Origin: Sabethes cyaneus
Lineage: Eukaryota; Arthropoda; Insecta; Diptera; Culicidae
Length of the DNA stretch: 64,000 nt
NCBI RefSeq assembly: GCF_943734655.1
Contig: NC_071355.1
Location: forward strand, 91,235,449-91,299,448
Direction of reading: 5' to 3'
Of this stretch, positions 1 through 10,544 are shown in pieces. Within the stretch, counting starts at the first letter, position 1. Every line of letters starts with the position of its first letter. Position numbers and translations under genes: made by a program. Below the pieces are notes generated by a model. That model saw nothing but the letters and a program-made list of their open reading frames with translations, did no database searches and was not told where the DNA came from.

Positions 1-74
1 CTTGGCATTCGTCTAGATAGCAAATTTTATTGTGTTTTAAACGCAATTGTGTTCAAACAGAAACATTGACGTTG

Positions 75-600
75 GATCGTGTTAAGCAAACCAAACGTAG
101 AAGTGGAATTTACGACCGGAAGCTATGAAGAGAAGATCAACAGGGTAGTCCGTGATAATCCTGGGATCTTCGGACGTGATTTGACGAAAAGATTCACTGC
201 GGCGCACAGTACAGTTCGACGAATCTATATGTGAGCAAGAGCTCGATCGTACCATGCCTGCAAACATTCCAACAGGACGCTTAAACAGAACCTGATTGTC
301 AAAACCCGTACAAAGAAACTGTAGGTACGACCAAGTTCTGACTAAGTACTGCGGATGTGTTTTGATGGACGATGAAACATATGTAAAAATGGACTTTGGA
401 TAAATTACAAGTCAAAACTTGCTAAACGAAAGGAAGATTTTTTCTGGATAAGTTCAAATTTATTGCTGCAGATAAATTCACTCGCAAGTTGATGCTTTGG
501 TAAGACATCTGTAGGTAGTTGTGAAAAGAAAACAAAGGCTTTCATCATTGGAGCAACTATAAATGGACAACTTATAAGGAAAAGTGTCTTTAGAGGATAA
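75..600 (+). mobile_element. Tc1/mariner (ITmD37E-like) transposase relic
   Basis: Frame-broken transposase remains. Around 150-232 one frame reads a second helix-turn-helix ending FTAAHSTVRRIY. Around 350-400 another reads CVLMDDETYVKMDFG, which contains the first catalytic Asp of the DDE/D triad. Weaker similarity (DKFTRKLMLW) continues near 475-500. The same motifs occur in the relic at 2,940-3,900, so the two belong to one family and lie in opposite orientation. Several stops and frameshifts rule out function. No second or third catalytic motif and no inverted terminal repeat was found. Family knowledge: ITmD37E elements are typical of mosquitoes; this assignment is by motif recall and not by alignment. 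Confidence 0.7.
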
Positions 601-1025
601 TTTTGTCATTCATTTGATCATATACGAAGGTCCCGTAAAGCTCTGTCCCGATTTCCTCATGGAGAAATTGGAAATTTTGTGAGGCCAAATTCTAAGTGGA
701 ACAGATCATATTGTAGGCCACCAAAAGTAGGTCATTTTAACACCTTACGCAACCATCACAACTTAGTAGGGATGAACTCTAAACAAATATGGATACCTAT
801 AGGTGCATTTGAACGAAATCTAAACATTTGGAATGCTGCTTGCACATATTTCTAACAATAATGCGAAAACCAAAGTTCAGACACGCTATTTAGAATAATT
901 TGTTAATTAGGTACAATCTTTTCCTCCTGCAGCAATGCTACCAACCAGTTTCTGTCTTCCGAATTCGCAGAAGTTGATGTTTGTGAATCAATTGCGATTA
1001 GATTTTCATTGACATCAAACAAATA

Positions 1026-1780
1026 CAGTAGTGTTCTGATTTTGTCAGCTCCCGATTTTGTCTACCCCCGATTTTATCAGCTTTTTATCCCGAATTTGTC
1101 AGCCTATAAATTTTGTTGAACTTTTGTGCTTTTAAACATGATTTATAAAATTTTTCAGCCGGCATGAAACTATTTCGATTCTTTGGGGAGAGTTTTTGAA
1201 TAAAATGATGCCTTCCTGCGAGTAATTCGGGTTCAAAATTAAGGTATTTTTATAGTAAAAGTTCTATAGTTCCTAAACAAGCAAAGATAGAGGTATACTA
1301 TATTCAGCAATGTTGCGGATTTTTACTATTTGAACAACTTTGTAAAACAGGAAAAACTCATACAATAATTACAAAAACAGCTAAAATATAAAAACTGATT
1401 TTAACGATTTTTCATTTAAGGTTACGGTCTTCAGCAAAATTTCTTGTAATAATATGCTGTTAAACTTTGTAGAACACATTGAAACTGAAGAAAGATAAAT
1501 TTGTATTGCACTTTTAGGGGGATTAATCAAAATTGTAATTCCGCTGTACGATAGAACTTTTATTTTTATGAAACTCTTCCAAAGGTTGCATAAACCTAAA
1601 AAAAAATGCTTTCGGTTGACCAATTGAGAGTTAAAATTTAATAGTAGTCTTCGATATTGCAAGGTCTTAAGTCTTGAATTTTGAAAAAAAAATCGAAAAA
1701 AAAATTTCCCGATTTTGTCAGTTTCCCCATTTTGCCAGCCCAAAATTCAACATGGGGCTGACAAAATCGGAACATTACTG
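1026..1780. mobile_element. Phrase-repeat DNA transposon A (pogo-like MITE)
   Basis: A 755-bp element flanked by TA on both sides (1,024-1,025 and 1,781-1,782). The terminal inverted repeats read CAGTARTGTTCYGATTTTGT from each end, with two mismatches over 24 bp. The phrase CCGATTTTGTCAGC recurs near 1,037, 1,051, 1,067 and 1,088 at the left end and near 1,709 and 1,726 at the right end, and once more inverted at 1,757. The interior is AT-rich with no transposase reading frame. TA target duplication and CAG-starting ends are the pattern of pogo/Tigger elements, but class is inferred from ends only. The core at about 1,218-1,620 is shared with 37,040-37,465. Confidence 0.75.
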
Positions 1781-1789
1781 TATTTTAGT

Positions 1790-2930
1790 TTTTAAACAAG
1801 TTTTGATCGCCACCGACTAAAAAATTTCCTATTGCCTGCAATCATTCGAACGCGTTTAAAATTCAAGCAGATAAAGAGCGGGTCGTAATAGATTACGTAG
1901 TCACTAAGTGCTGTCTTGAACATCACCTATTTTGATATAAAAAAACTCAACTGCTTTATTTAATCATCGCAGATCGTCTTCCATTCCATTCCATTCCAGC
2001 TTCCATTTTTGCAATTGTGTGTGCGTCGGTACGTTACGATACATTTCATGTCCGGGCATGAGCATGAGCACCTCATATAGGTAAATGAATTGCGACCGAT
2101 TGCATTCAAGTTTATTCACCGGCATTGGAGTAAGTTTTAATCGCTTTAATTAGGATTTACTATGTATTTAGGAGTGAACTGGGCGAAATGGACTATTCTT
2201 GCATTTCACGCAGTATGGAATGAATGGGATTAGATTTTTGTGATGTTTTGACAACATTTGAAAGCTATTTAGGTTCATTTCACGGGCGGCAAATAAGTTT
2301 TTATGCTGTTGAATTAACTTTTACCATAATTTTTGGGCAAAATAGATATCTTCTCAAAGTTTGCACAAGATGAGACTATCACCAATCGATTCCTTACTTT
2401 TTTTGCATATGAATATGTATTTTGTAAGATTCCAAACTAGCGGCTTCAATTAATTGGGATTACGAGCTCGTTTTTGTCCATCGCGCACTGGTCGAGGTGA
2501 AGCCCGTAACAAGTTTAAGTCCGTTTTTAGAAAAACTAATCTAATCGCATAATAACGCAACCTCTTCTTGAAAGCATCCTGGAAAATGATCACACACAAG
2601 AATCAATCATCTTTTTTTGACGGTCAGGCCAACTGTGCAGCATCTATCTCAGAGAGAATTCCAAGGAATCAAGTGGAACCAGAAATAAAGCCTAATTCCA
2701 TTCAAATTTTGAAATCAAGGGAAAGGAAGAAAGCGTGGACCTCCCGTACCAAATGCTTTCCATACAGCTAATGATATGTTTACAGTCGTTTGGAGCAGAG
2801 CCGGCGTTAAAGCTTGCTTCAGATGGTATTGGAACAAAAACAATTGCGTGTATTTCAGTTAATTATTTTTGAATTCAAGAACTCTTCTTACACAAATGTA
2901 GCATTTTCTTTATACTTTTAAGGAAAAATA
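1790..2930. other. AT-rich region, nothing recognised
   Basis: Both strands were read for transposase, reverse transcriptase and common gene motifs and none was seen. A short CATTC-rich run (near 1,980) and a short open frame near 2,568-2,771 have no recognisable features. Confidence 0.5.
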
Positions 2931-2939
2931 CGGTTTAAA

Positions 2940-3900
2940 TTATTTGTGACGGTTTCGAAGGGATTCTCGAACTTTTCCTGTAATATGGCACATTAGGCGG
3001 CGCACACTTTCTTTCTCCATCCTTTTGACTATCTTATTCCACCAGGTCTTCATCTGATTGATGTCTTTGACAACTTTTCCCTTTGCCTTGAGTCTCCTCT
3101 TCATGATTGCCCGGTATTTCTCAATGGGGCGGAACTGGGGGTAATTGGGTGGGTTAAGGTCTTTCGGAACAAACTGGACCCCTTGCTCTGCATACCATTC
3201 TTGAACGGCTTTGCTGTAATGCTTGCTTAATGCAGCTAATGCAGCTTGCCAAAGCATCACGGGATGGTGGTGGGATCGAATGAACGGCAAAATTCGTTTT
3301 TGGAGACACTCCTTTTGGTACAGTTCGGACGTCATTGTCTTATTTGTAACGAAAACTTTCGTTTTTTTGCCGTAGCTGCAAATGCCCTGCCAAATCATAA
3401 ATTTCCGTGCGAATTTGTCGGCAAAAACAAATTTAAATACGCTTGGAACATCTCCCCGAGGTGTACTTAAGTAAAATTTTAGACCTAGCATTTTCCCGAA
3501 GTCAGCCTTGACATAGGTTTCAGTATCCATCAGAAGACACCCGGTCGTACAGCTTTCGAGCATGGATTTTGGCCACACTATTCTGTTTTATGGTCCGGTT
3601 TGGCTGTTTACTACCTCGATACGACTTGATTCCTTCCCGGAGTCGAATTCTCCTCACGGTACTGTGGGCAGCACCGAATTTCCTGGCCAAATCACGGTCC
3701 GACAGATTAGGATTCCTCTTGATGCTCTTCAAAATCTTACCACGCAGTTTCCGGTCGCCAGTTCTACTCCGAATATTAGCTTGAGGCTTCCGAATCGTCG
3801 TCAATGTTTCCTTATACTGTTTGATAACGCGCCATACAGTATTTCTGGGCAATTTCAGCTGATGCCCTAGATGTAAACCAGTCGTTTTGCGGAATGTCAA
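2940..3900 (-). mobile_element. ITmD37E-like mariner transposase, frameshifted pseudogene
   Basis: Most of a Tc1/mariner transposase on the minus strand, in two overlapping frames. The 5' part (3,900-3,520, 126 codons) has two helix-turn-helix segments; the second includes DLARKFGAAHSTVRRIR. The 3' part (about 3,550-2,940) starts in the region GCLLMDTETYVKADFG, which holds the first catalytic Asp, and runs to a natural stop after KVRESLRNRHK. A frameshift near 3,540-3,560 separates them. The motif that should carry the second catalytic Asp before HYSKAV reads WQAALAAL, so that Asp is gone; the Glu of RPIEKY is kept. The protein is therefore dead twice over. Terminal repeats were not identified. 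Closest relative in the window is the relic at 75-600. Confidence 0.85.
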
Positions 3901-3904
3901 AGAT

Positions 3905-4425
3905 ACATAGATGAATCTAACAAAATTTCCGACACGTGGACGTCAAGAACTTCCAAATTCGTTTACCAAGAGCGTCACAATATGAGCAAAAGTTTGTTTC
4001 AATTCTAAATGAAGCAAGTTTTACAACGCGCGAGGCCCTGTGCAGATTAAGCAGCGAGAGCTTTTTTGTATGTCAGAAGGGCATTGGGTTACACGGCCAC
4101 TGCGACAGTCTTAATGATTGTCTTTTGAGGCAGGCTCCAATTGCTCTACACAGTTTACGGACTGCTTATACCCATTAGTGGAGTTCTGCTAGATAGTTGT
4201 AATCCAGTGCCCCATGTTGGTACTACATGAACATGACTGATAAAATCAATGACCTTTTGGGATTTGGGTTTTATACTCGGTATAAAGTAAGTAGGAAACT
4301 TCTGAAAAAGTTATGCCGATATTCTATAAACGATAAAGAGCAGGACATGTCCAGCTAGGAATTTCGTAATTGTGCGTAATTTTTTTAGCTACTGAGGATT
4401 CGGGTAGATACACTGTTTAACTGTG
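3905..4425. other. Unassigned spacer
   Basis: Contains an 80-codon open frame (3,936-4,178, +) without recognisable motifs. It may include the decayed 3' continuation of the LINE relic at 4,430-4,930, but no diagnostic motif supports that. Confidence 0.4.
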
Positions 4426-4429
4426 TAGT

Positions 4430-4930
4430 ATATAGCTTGTGAAGGAATGCGTCGGCAACCAGTGCCCAAAGTTAGGGGGAGAGAACTACTCCTTGTGTTG
4501 TGAACATCCTTTGAAAACTGAAATCGTTACCGATGTATCTGCAAAGATGATATGATTTCTCTGCTCGAAAACATTGCTTGAGCCCAGCGCATTGTAGTGT
4601 GGTCGATTCCGTTTTTAAAGAGAGCCGTAACAACTGAAACGAAGGACGTGTAATCGAAAGCTCCTAGAATATTAAGGGAAGCACAAAGTGCCTTTGCTCA
4701 ATTATATTAATTAACGATTTACCGTGTTGGTAACTATGTTGATTTCCATACAACGGAGAGTACTTTCAAAATTCATTGCGGATATAGTTATCTGTGATTT
4801 TCTCCATCAACTCAAGAATTGGCTTTTATTATGCATGATGCCATATGAACACTCCTTCTACTTTCCGCCAAATTTAAGTGTGTACCAACTGCGATTACCG
4901 TTCATTTACGATCAGGTTACGAATCTCGTC
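4430..4930 (-). mobile_element. LINE reverse transcriptase relic (R1/LOA-like)
   Basis: Read on the minus strand, degraded frames give a segment like HGKSLINII, then LGAFDYTSFVSVVTALF, GIDHTTMRWAQAMFSSRE, KGCSQ and LWALVADAFLHKL. These follow the order of RT palm regions in R1/LOA/I-type LINEs, where the corresponding motifs are GAFD and GCPQGGVLSPLLW followed by LVVDSLL. Stops and shifts occur throughout and the YADD box was not found. The clade is a recall-based inference; the RT identity is reasonably firm because four motifs appear in order. Confidence 0.55.
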
Positions 4931-5059
4931 GCTTGTGTATTGAAACCGTTTATTTCAAGTTTCTATTCATATTAGTGAATAATAGGGCCACTCGATATAG
5001 CGGCACTAGATGAAGAGCCGCGGATGGGAAATGCTAACAAGTGGTAGAGAGAAAAAATA

Positions 5060-5335
5060 ACATTGAGAAAAAAAATTCTACGAACCAAAGTATACACCCC
5101 GCAGCCCGAGGTATGTAAGGATCGTAAAGGATACACCCCAAAACCCGAGGTATGTAAGGATGAGGAGGAAAAGTTGATCACAAATGAGCGCGGATAGTTG
5201 ATAAGTACGAGATGGCGTGACCTAATGACATCACAGACGCCTGGGCAATTGACGACAGGTGACAAAGGCTAAGTTGAATGGAGACTCGAACTGGTTGAAA
5301 TAACTCGTACCACCCTGGCTCTATGCTGCACGACA
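5060..5335 (+). mobile_element. RTE-clade LINE, internal-deletion derivative
   Basis: The left part decodes PEVCKDEEEKLITNERG, the linker just upstream of the RT domain of the RTE elements elsewhere in this window (compare 47,280). It then jumps at about 5,215 directly to the extreme 3' coding end (5,240-5,330), matching 12,500-12,560 of the copy at 10,545-12,640. The entire RT and C-terminal domains are missing. A tandem duplication of about 40 bp (phrase CCCGAGGTATGTAAGGAT at about 5,107 and 5,143) disrupts the linker. Confidence 0.65.
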
Positions 5336-5339
5336 ATGA

Positions 5340-7935
5340 CGTCACTCATCCAAATTGCCATGCACTTAAAGAGCGTATAAATTTATGTTTGTTGAAAGGT
5401 ACATAAAACTAACGTCGAGTACTACTTTAATAGTGCATGAAATCTGAAGCAATGTAGAGTGAATTTGATTGCATGTTGCATTATCATTAAGGTTGGCTGG
5501 CGGTAATAATATGCCTTTTAGAACGATTTAATTATGTGCGTTTTATTTTTTATGTGCATTTATTTCGTATTTCATATTTCATCTGCATTTCCGTTTGAAT
5601 CTAATGTAAATGTATCTCCTTAATTTTTCGAATTGTGTTAGGTGCCGCTCATGTTTTAGCGTTTTTAAATAAATGACTTCCACCTTCCTCGTTCGCCCTA
5701 AACTAAACGCGCTTGGTATTTGATAATTAAGGACCGGGTGATAGAATAAATTTAACATTTTTATTCGACTTATAGCCTTTTTCTTATTTAGATCTTATAC
5801 TCTCGCCCTAAAATCAAAACTAAAGATCAAAAACCGATCGATTTTTGAATAATAACTTACTGCACGTCGGAATTCGCGGTTCGTAAAAACTTATTTTTGA
5901 TTAACTGGTCTAAACCTAACTGTCAGTAACACAGAACTTCGCCTAATTCGGGGAAGCTAAAACACTATTTGGTTGGTATAACGGCAAGAGATGAATTTAG
6001 TTAAACTCAGCGTGTCGGATATTATTACGAGCAAATAACATAAATCTGTGTGTAGAGTATACTGATGGAACCACGGTGGTTGAACCTCCTCTGTTAAGTA
6101 ATTTTTTCATAGCAATATGTATGGTCTAATGGTGTCTTAACATCACAATTTTCCTTGGTTGATTGTCCAGAGTTGAGGTGGCCAGAGCTTCTCTAGAGTA
6201 TATTGAAACAGATAACGGTGCCCAAGTTCAGACACCAAATAGCATGCGTATTGTATGGGTTTGCAATGTGTATGAATTTGCTGAATTGGTTAAAATATGC
6301 TCAGATAAGTATAATATCATTTGCATTATCTCTAATTACTAATCTAGCGCAATAGTTCAGAAAAATAATTAACAAAATTTATGTTGATATACCACTTTTA
6401 ACTACTGCGCTACTTGATTTGAGATGTCATTATCTTATTAATAAGAAGTGATGTGTAGGTATTAATGTTTACAGTTGAAGAAGTAGTTGCCTATTTATTT
6501 TAAAGTTTACTACTATTACCTACGAACTGATTTCGAAATTAAATAGTCGTAAAAAGTTAGTTCCACAATTACAAATATGTACATACATCATGCAATAGTT
6601 CCACAATTATAAATATGTGCATACATCTATCAAACGCAAATTGAGTAATTTTCTCATTCGTAATTCACATACTCAAGTGATGGTATGTATCATCCAACCA
6701 ACCTACAGTATACAAAAGTTTACGACCTTTGCAATTAGCCGCAAAAGTGGTGGACCAAGCACCTGTCAAAACAGTACTTTCCTGTGGCTGACATCATTAG
6801 TCGTAAACATGCTTTCAGCGACACAACGTGAACTTGAATAGACATTAAGGCAAGCCGATGATGAACCGCTATCTTTTCAAACATAACCGGTTATGTTACG
6901 AGCTTTGACTAGATATGTTAAAAAAAGAGGTTCAGATGACAAATAGAAAGAGCGATACGAGGGCATCACTCATTCACATCAAAAGTCGAGTTTCAGTGTT
7001 TTACAATGATATATGCGTTTTATGAGAAATTATTTTAACCTCCTTTCAACAAAAACTAAAAAATGAAAACAACAAAATGATCGATACAAATTAACTGGCG
7101 GTAGCGTTTCCTGGCGTGCAAATTGCGGTGGAACTTCATTTTCAAAAGGCGTATTACGCTTTCTGCACTATCAACTGGCACGCAAGACGTTTTTTGATAC
7201 TGAGAGGCATTATTACTTCATCGGAAATAACATAGCATGCAACGCTCTTGGACACGTGCAGCGATCAAATATGTGTCACGGTAACTTGCGCACTATTGCC
7301 CCACACATATATCCACCATGCCACCCGATGAGCGATGATAAAAATGGACACGGAAAACTTTCGCTTTCGTACGATAGTCATCGGCATATTATGGCGGTTA
7401 GCGTGTGCGGTGCTAATCTTCACGCAAAACACTGGCGTAAATCAAAGTAGCGATGGAGAGCATTCGCTGTGCTGCAGAAAAGACTATGTTAGTGAATATG
7501 TGAATATGTACATTGTATCAATCAAATGTAGGCAATCGATGAAACTACCTGTAGCTGTACAAGACATGCCAGAAATGCTTGCCGACCAGTAGGAAATCAC
7601 GAACTATATCTAGGCATGTGAAGTGCCACAATCGCGCGATGTTGTTTTGTGTCGGTATCATAATAAACCTGCGTGAATTATGCTGCCGGAGTATCAACGC
7701 AACAGCAAGAACAACAACGTGCGAGCTCGAAAATCGAAATCAATACGCACAGGTTTGAGGTTTGATAGATTAGGCCGTAAAATTAGCCTGTCCGCCGGTT
7801 TTCACGCTAGCTAATTTACATATGAAGGTTGTGATCGTTTTGATTTTTTTACAGCTATTAATTTTCTAGTAGGTTAAGAGCATGAATTGGTAGATATGTA
7901 AATGATGAAGATTAATTTAACGATTTTTGCGAAAT
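5340..7935. other. Long region without recognised genes
   Basis: AT-rich, with no TE or gene motif recognised on either strand. It holds the 38-bp tandem duplication at 6,558-6,632 and an 85-codon open frame (7,335-7,592, +) with a hydrophobic N-terminal stretch, described under findings. Confidence 0.5.
6558..6632. repeat. 38-bp tandem duplication
   Basis: Two adjacent copies beginning TAGTTCCACAATTA and containing AAATATGTRCATACATC, differing at a few positions. Simple local duplication. Confidence 0.8.
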
Positions 7936-7937
7936 AT

Positions 7938-9185
7938 ACTAAGACTATGTGTAGGGACGAGGGAGGGGATCTAATCATAAACAAGCGCGAGTTGGTCGAC
8001 AGGTGGAAGCAGTTCTTCAGTACGATGAGCACCTCAACGGAGAAATAGCAGCAGGAGACGCAATGGAAGTTAACCTCGGAGTGCCTACAAACGACAACAG
8101 CGCAGGCGTGCCGGCTCTCGATCTCGAAGAGATCCGACGAGAAATTCAGATGAAGAATAATAGAGCTGCCGGAAAGGACCGACTGCCGGTCTATAGAAAT
8201 GGCCGAGAACCGCTAGCTACAGCACTTCATTGGATGATTTCTAGAATTTGAGACGAGGAGAAACAACCGGAGGAGTGGATGGAAGTCTGTCCCATCTACA
8301 AAAAAGGCGACCGGCTAGATTGCTGTAATTACCGCGGCATCACGTTGGTCAACGCCGCCTACAAGGTGCTCACCCAGATTTTGTTGCGTCGTCTATCCCC
8401 AATAGCAAGAGAATTCGTAGGGCAGTATCTGGCGGCCATTATGGGGGCCCGTGCTACTACGGATCAAATTTTTACTCCCTGATAAATCCTCCAGAAATGT
8501 TGAGAGTACAACGTGCCCACGCATCATATTTTCGTGGATTTCGGGGCAGCATACGATTCAGTTGAACGAGAACAGCTATGGCAGATAATGCACGATTACG
8601 GTGTCCCAGACAAACCGATGCGGTTGATCAAAGTTACTCTGGAGCGAGTGAGTGCTACGTACGCGTTTCGGGGACACTCTCGAGTCCTTTCGAATCGCGC
8701 AGAGGGTTGCGGCAAGGGGATGGACTGTCCTGTATGTTATTCAATATCGCTATTGAAGGTGTGATCCGGCGAGCGGGCATCGAAACGAGAGGAACGACCT
8801 CCAACAAGAGTAGCCAACTCCTAGTCTTCGTAGACGACCTCGACATCATTACTAGAATCCTTGGGACGGCGGAGGCCATCTACGCCAGACTGAAAAAGGA
8901 GGCTAGGAGAATAGGGTTACAAATCAATGCGTCGAAAACCAAAGATATGGTAGGAAGAGGCTACAGAGAAAGCAACGTTTACCTCCCACGGACAATGACT
9001 ATTGATGGTGATAAACTGGAAGTGGTTGAATAGAGGGGCCCAACGTGCTAGATGGCTCGACCAGGATGAAGCCGACTGGCGTGTGTCGAGACGCGCAGCG
9101 AATGGGCGGCGAGTAGCCCAGGACCGAGAACAATAGAGAGGAATTCTTGATACGGCAAGAGCCACCCCGGCACTCGGCTGCTAAA
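7938..9185 (+). mobile_element. RTE-clade LINE copy, RT fused to 3' end by deletion
   Basis: Starts in the pre-RT linker (CRDEGGDLI) and continues through the RT domain in several frames: NNRAAGKDR, CNYRGITLVNAAYKV, ATTDQIF, HHIFVDFGAAYDSVE (motif A), QGDGLSCMLFN (motif B) and FVDDLDII (motif C at about 8,827-8,850). Motif C has lost the usual FADD alanine. At about 9,032, after KLEVVE, the sequence skips the C-terminal domain seen in other copies and resumes at RGPQRARWLDQ, ending near 9,185. In-frame stops at about 8,249, 8,480 and others, plus frameshifts near 8,003 and 8,700, make it non-functional. The 5' endonuclease half is absent. Confidence 0.88.
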
Positions 9186-9189
9186 GTTA

Positions 9190-9650
9190 GTTAATTAGTT
9201 ACTAAGACTAAGGTAGGTTGTACCTTAGGAAATATTTTCGTTTTCCGATGCAACGCTCAGCAAACAATAGTGAGACAGAATCTGGGAAATGTGGCAAATC
9301 AATTTTTACCCACAATGTAATGGATTAACAATAGTTACGAAATCAGAGTAACTTTAACGTTGAAAGCAGTCCTCACAAAATTAAAGGTTAGTGTCAATAT
9401 AACAACTTCAACGTTGGAATTTGAACAAAAAATGTCAACTTTTCGTTATATTTATAACTACCTGTCCCATATTGCACCTAAACCATTTTCGACCAACAGG
9501 TTATGTTCGAGATTAGCATACTTTTCAATCTGTAAAAACTGGTGATTCTCATTTTTGTTCTTCGGGCGGCGGCTGGAAAATAGTTTCATTACAATAACCC
9601 AAAGACAAGAAAGTCATGGGTACTACTATATCATGTTTCTACTCCGTTGG
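9190..9650. other. Unassigned AT-rich spacer
   Basis: No motif recognised; a 61-codon open frame (9,360-9,545) is featureless. Confidence 0.5.
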
Positions 9651-9654
9651 TTCG

Positions 9655-10075
9655 GCTAAATATCCCCCCGGTTCTAATGTGTACAAGTCGGTGTGATCTG
9701 TAAGTTCCGATAGTTATACTTTACTACGCGCTGTTGAAACCGAACGAAACCATCACTGGGGCTAGTGACTGAGTCGAGCACTGCGAGAAAAACGGCCACA
9801 ATACGATCGAAAGAATAAAAAAGTAATTCTACAGCATGACAACGCTCAACCGCACATTGCCAAACTCATTACAATTACTTGGAAACTTGTTCCGTTCGAA
9901 GGTGCACGTTCTGGTTGATCAACAGTGGCACTCGGAAATGGGTTGCTTCATGGATAAGCCTTAAAATAGGAAGACTTTTACATTAAAGCTATTCGAGCTC
10001 TGCCAGAAAGATAGCAAAAAGTTGTAGCTGGTTGGGGACAACATTATGAATAAGTGTAACCATTTTTCGCAATAA
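9655..10075 (+). mobile_element. mariner (DD34D) transposase relic
   Basis: Degraded frames encode a C-terminal half of a classical mariner transposase: YELLKPNETITG, then KVILQHDNAQPHIAKL (second catalytic Asp intact in HDN), and at the end FYIKAIRALPER followed by QKVVAG. The catalytic third-Asp region (normally YSPDLAPSDYHLF) is scrambled. The 5' half and both terminal repeats were not recognised. It is a different family from the ITmD37E-like relics at 75-600 and 2,940-3,900. Confidence 0.8.
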
Positions 10076-10079
10076 TTTT

Positions 10080-10540
10080 GCATTTTGCTAAATAAAATAA
10101 AATAAACGGATGCCTAGGGGCATGAGCGGGATGATTATGTAGAACAACGAATACAGGTTCAATTCGACAATACTTGACATTTTGCAAATTTATAATAAAA
10201 GCTCTAAACATTTATATACATTTGTTAGAGGAAGTCAAGTTTAAATTTGCTAAATGCCAAAGTTTTCTATAGCATCTTTATCAGTTTGTTATAGTTTGTA
10301 TTCCCACGAAGTGTTAAACTCGCAGGTCATAATTAAACATCTTCTGATGATTGCTGTTTATACTGCATTTTGAAGATATTTGCGTGACTTGTAGCACTAT
10401 TCTACTTTAGGTCACTGGCTTGAAAGTGGTATGTCTAAAGGCTTTGAAGTTTTTATGAGCGTCTTAGGTAGTGGAATATGAAAATAAAATAAAATTCACG
10501 ATTAAATTCCATTATAAATTTTATTCACGACAGATACGTA
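10080..10540. other. Unassigned AT-rich spacer
   Basis: No coding or repeat motif recognised. Confidence 0.5.
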
Positions 10541-10544
10541 TTTC

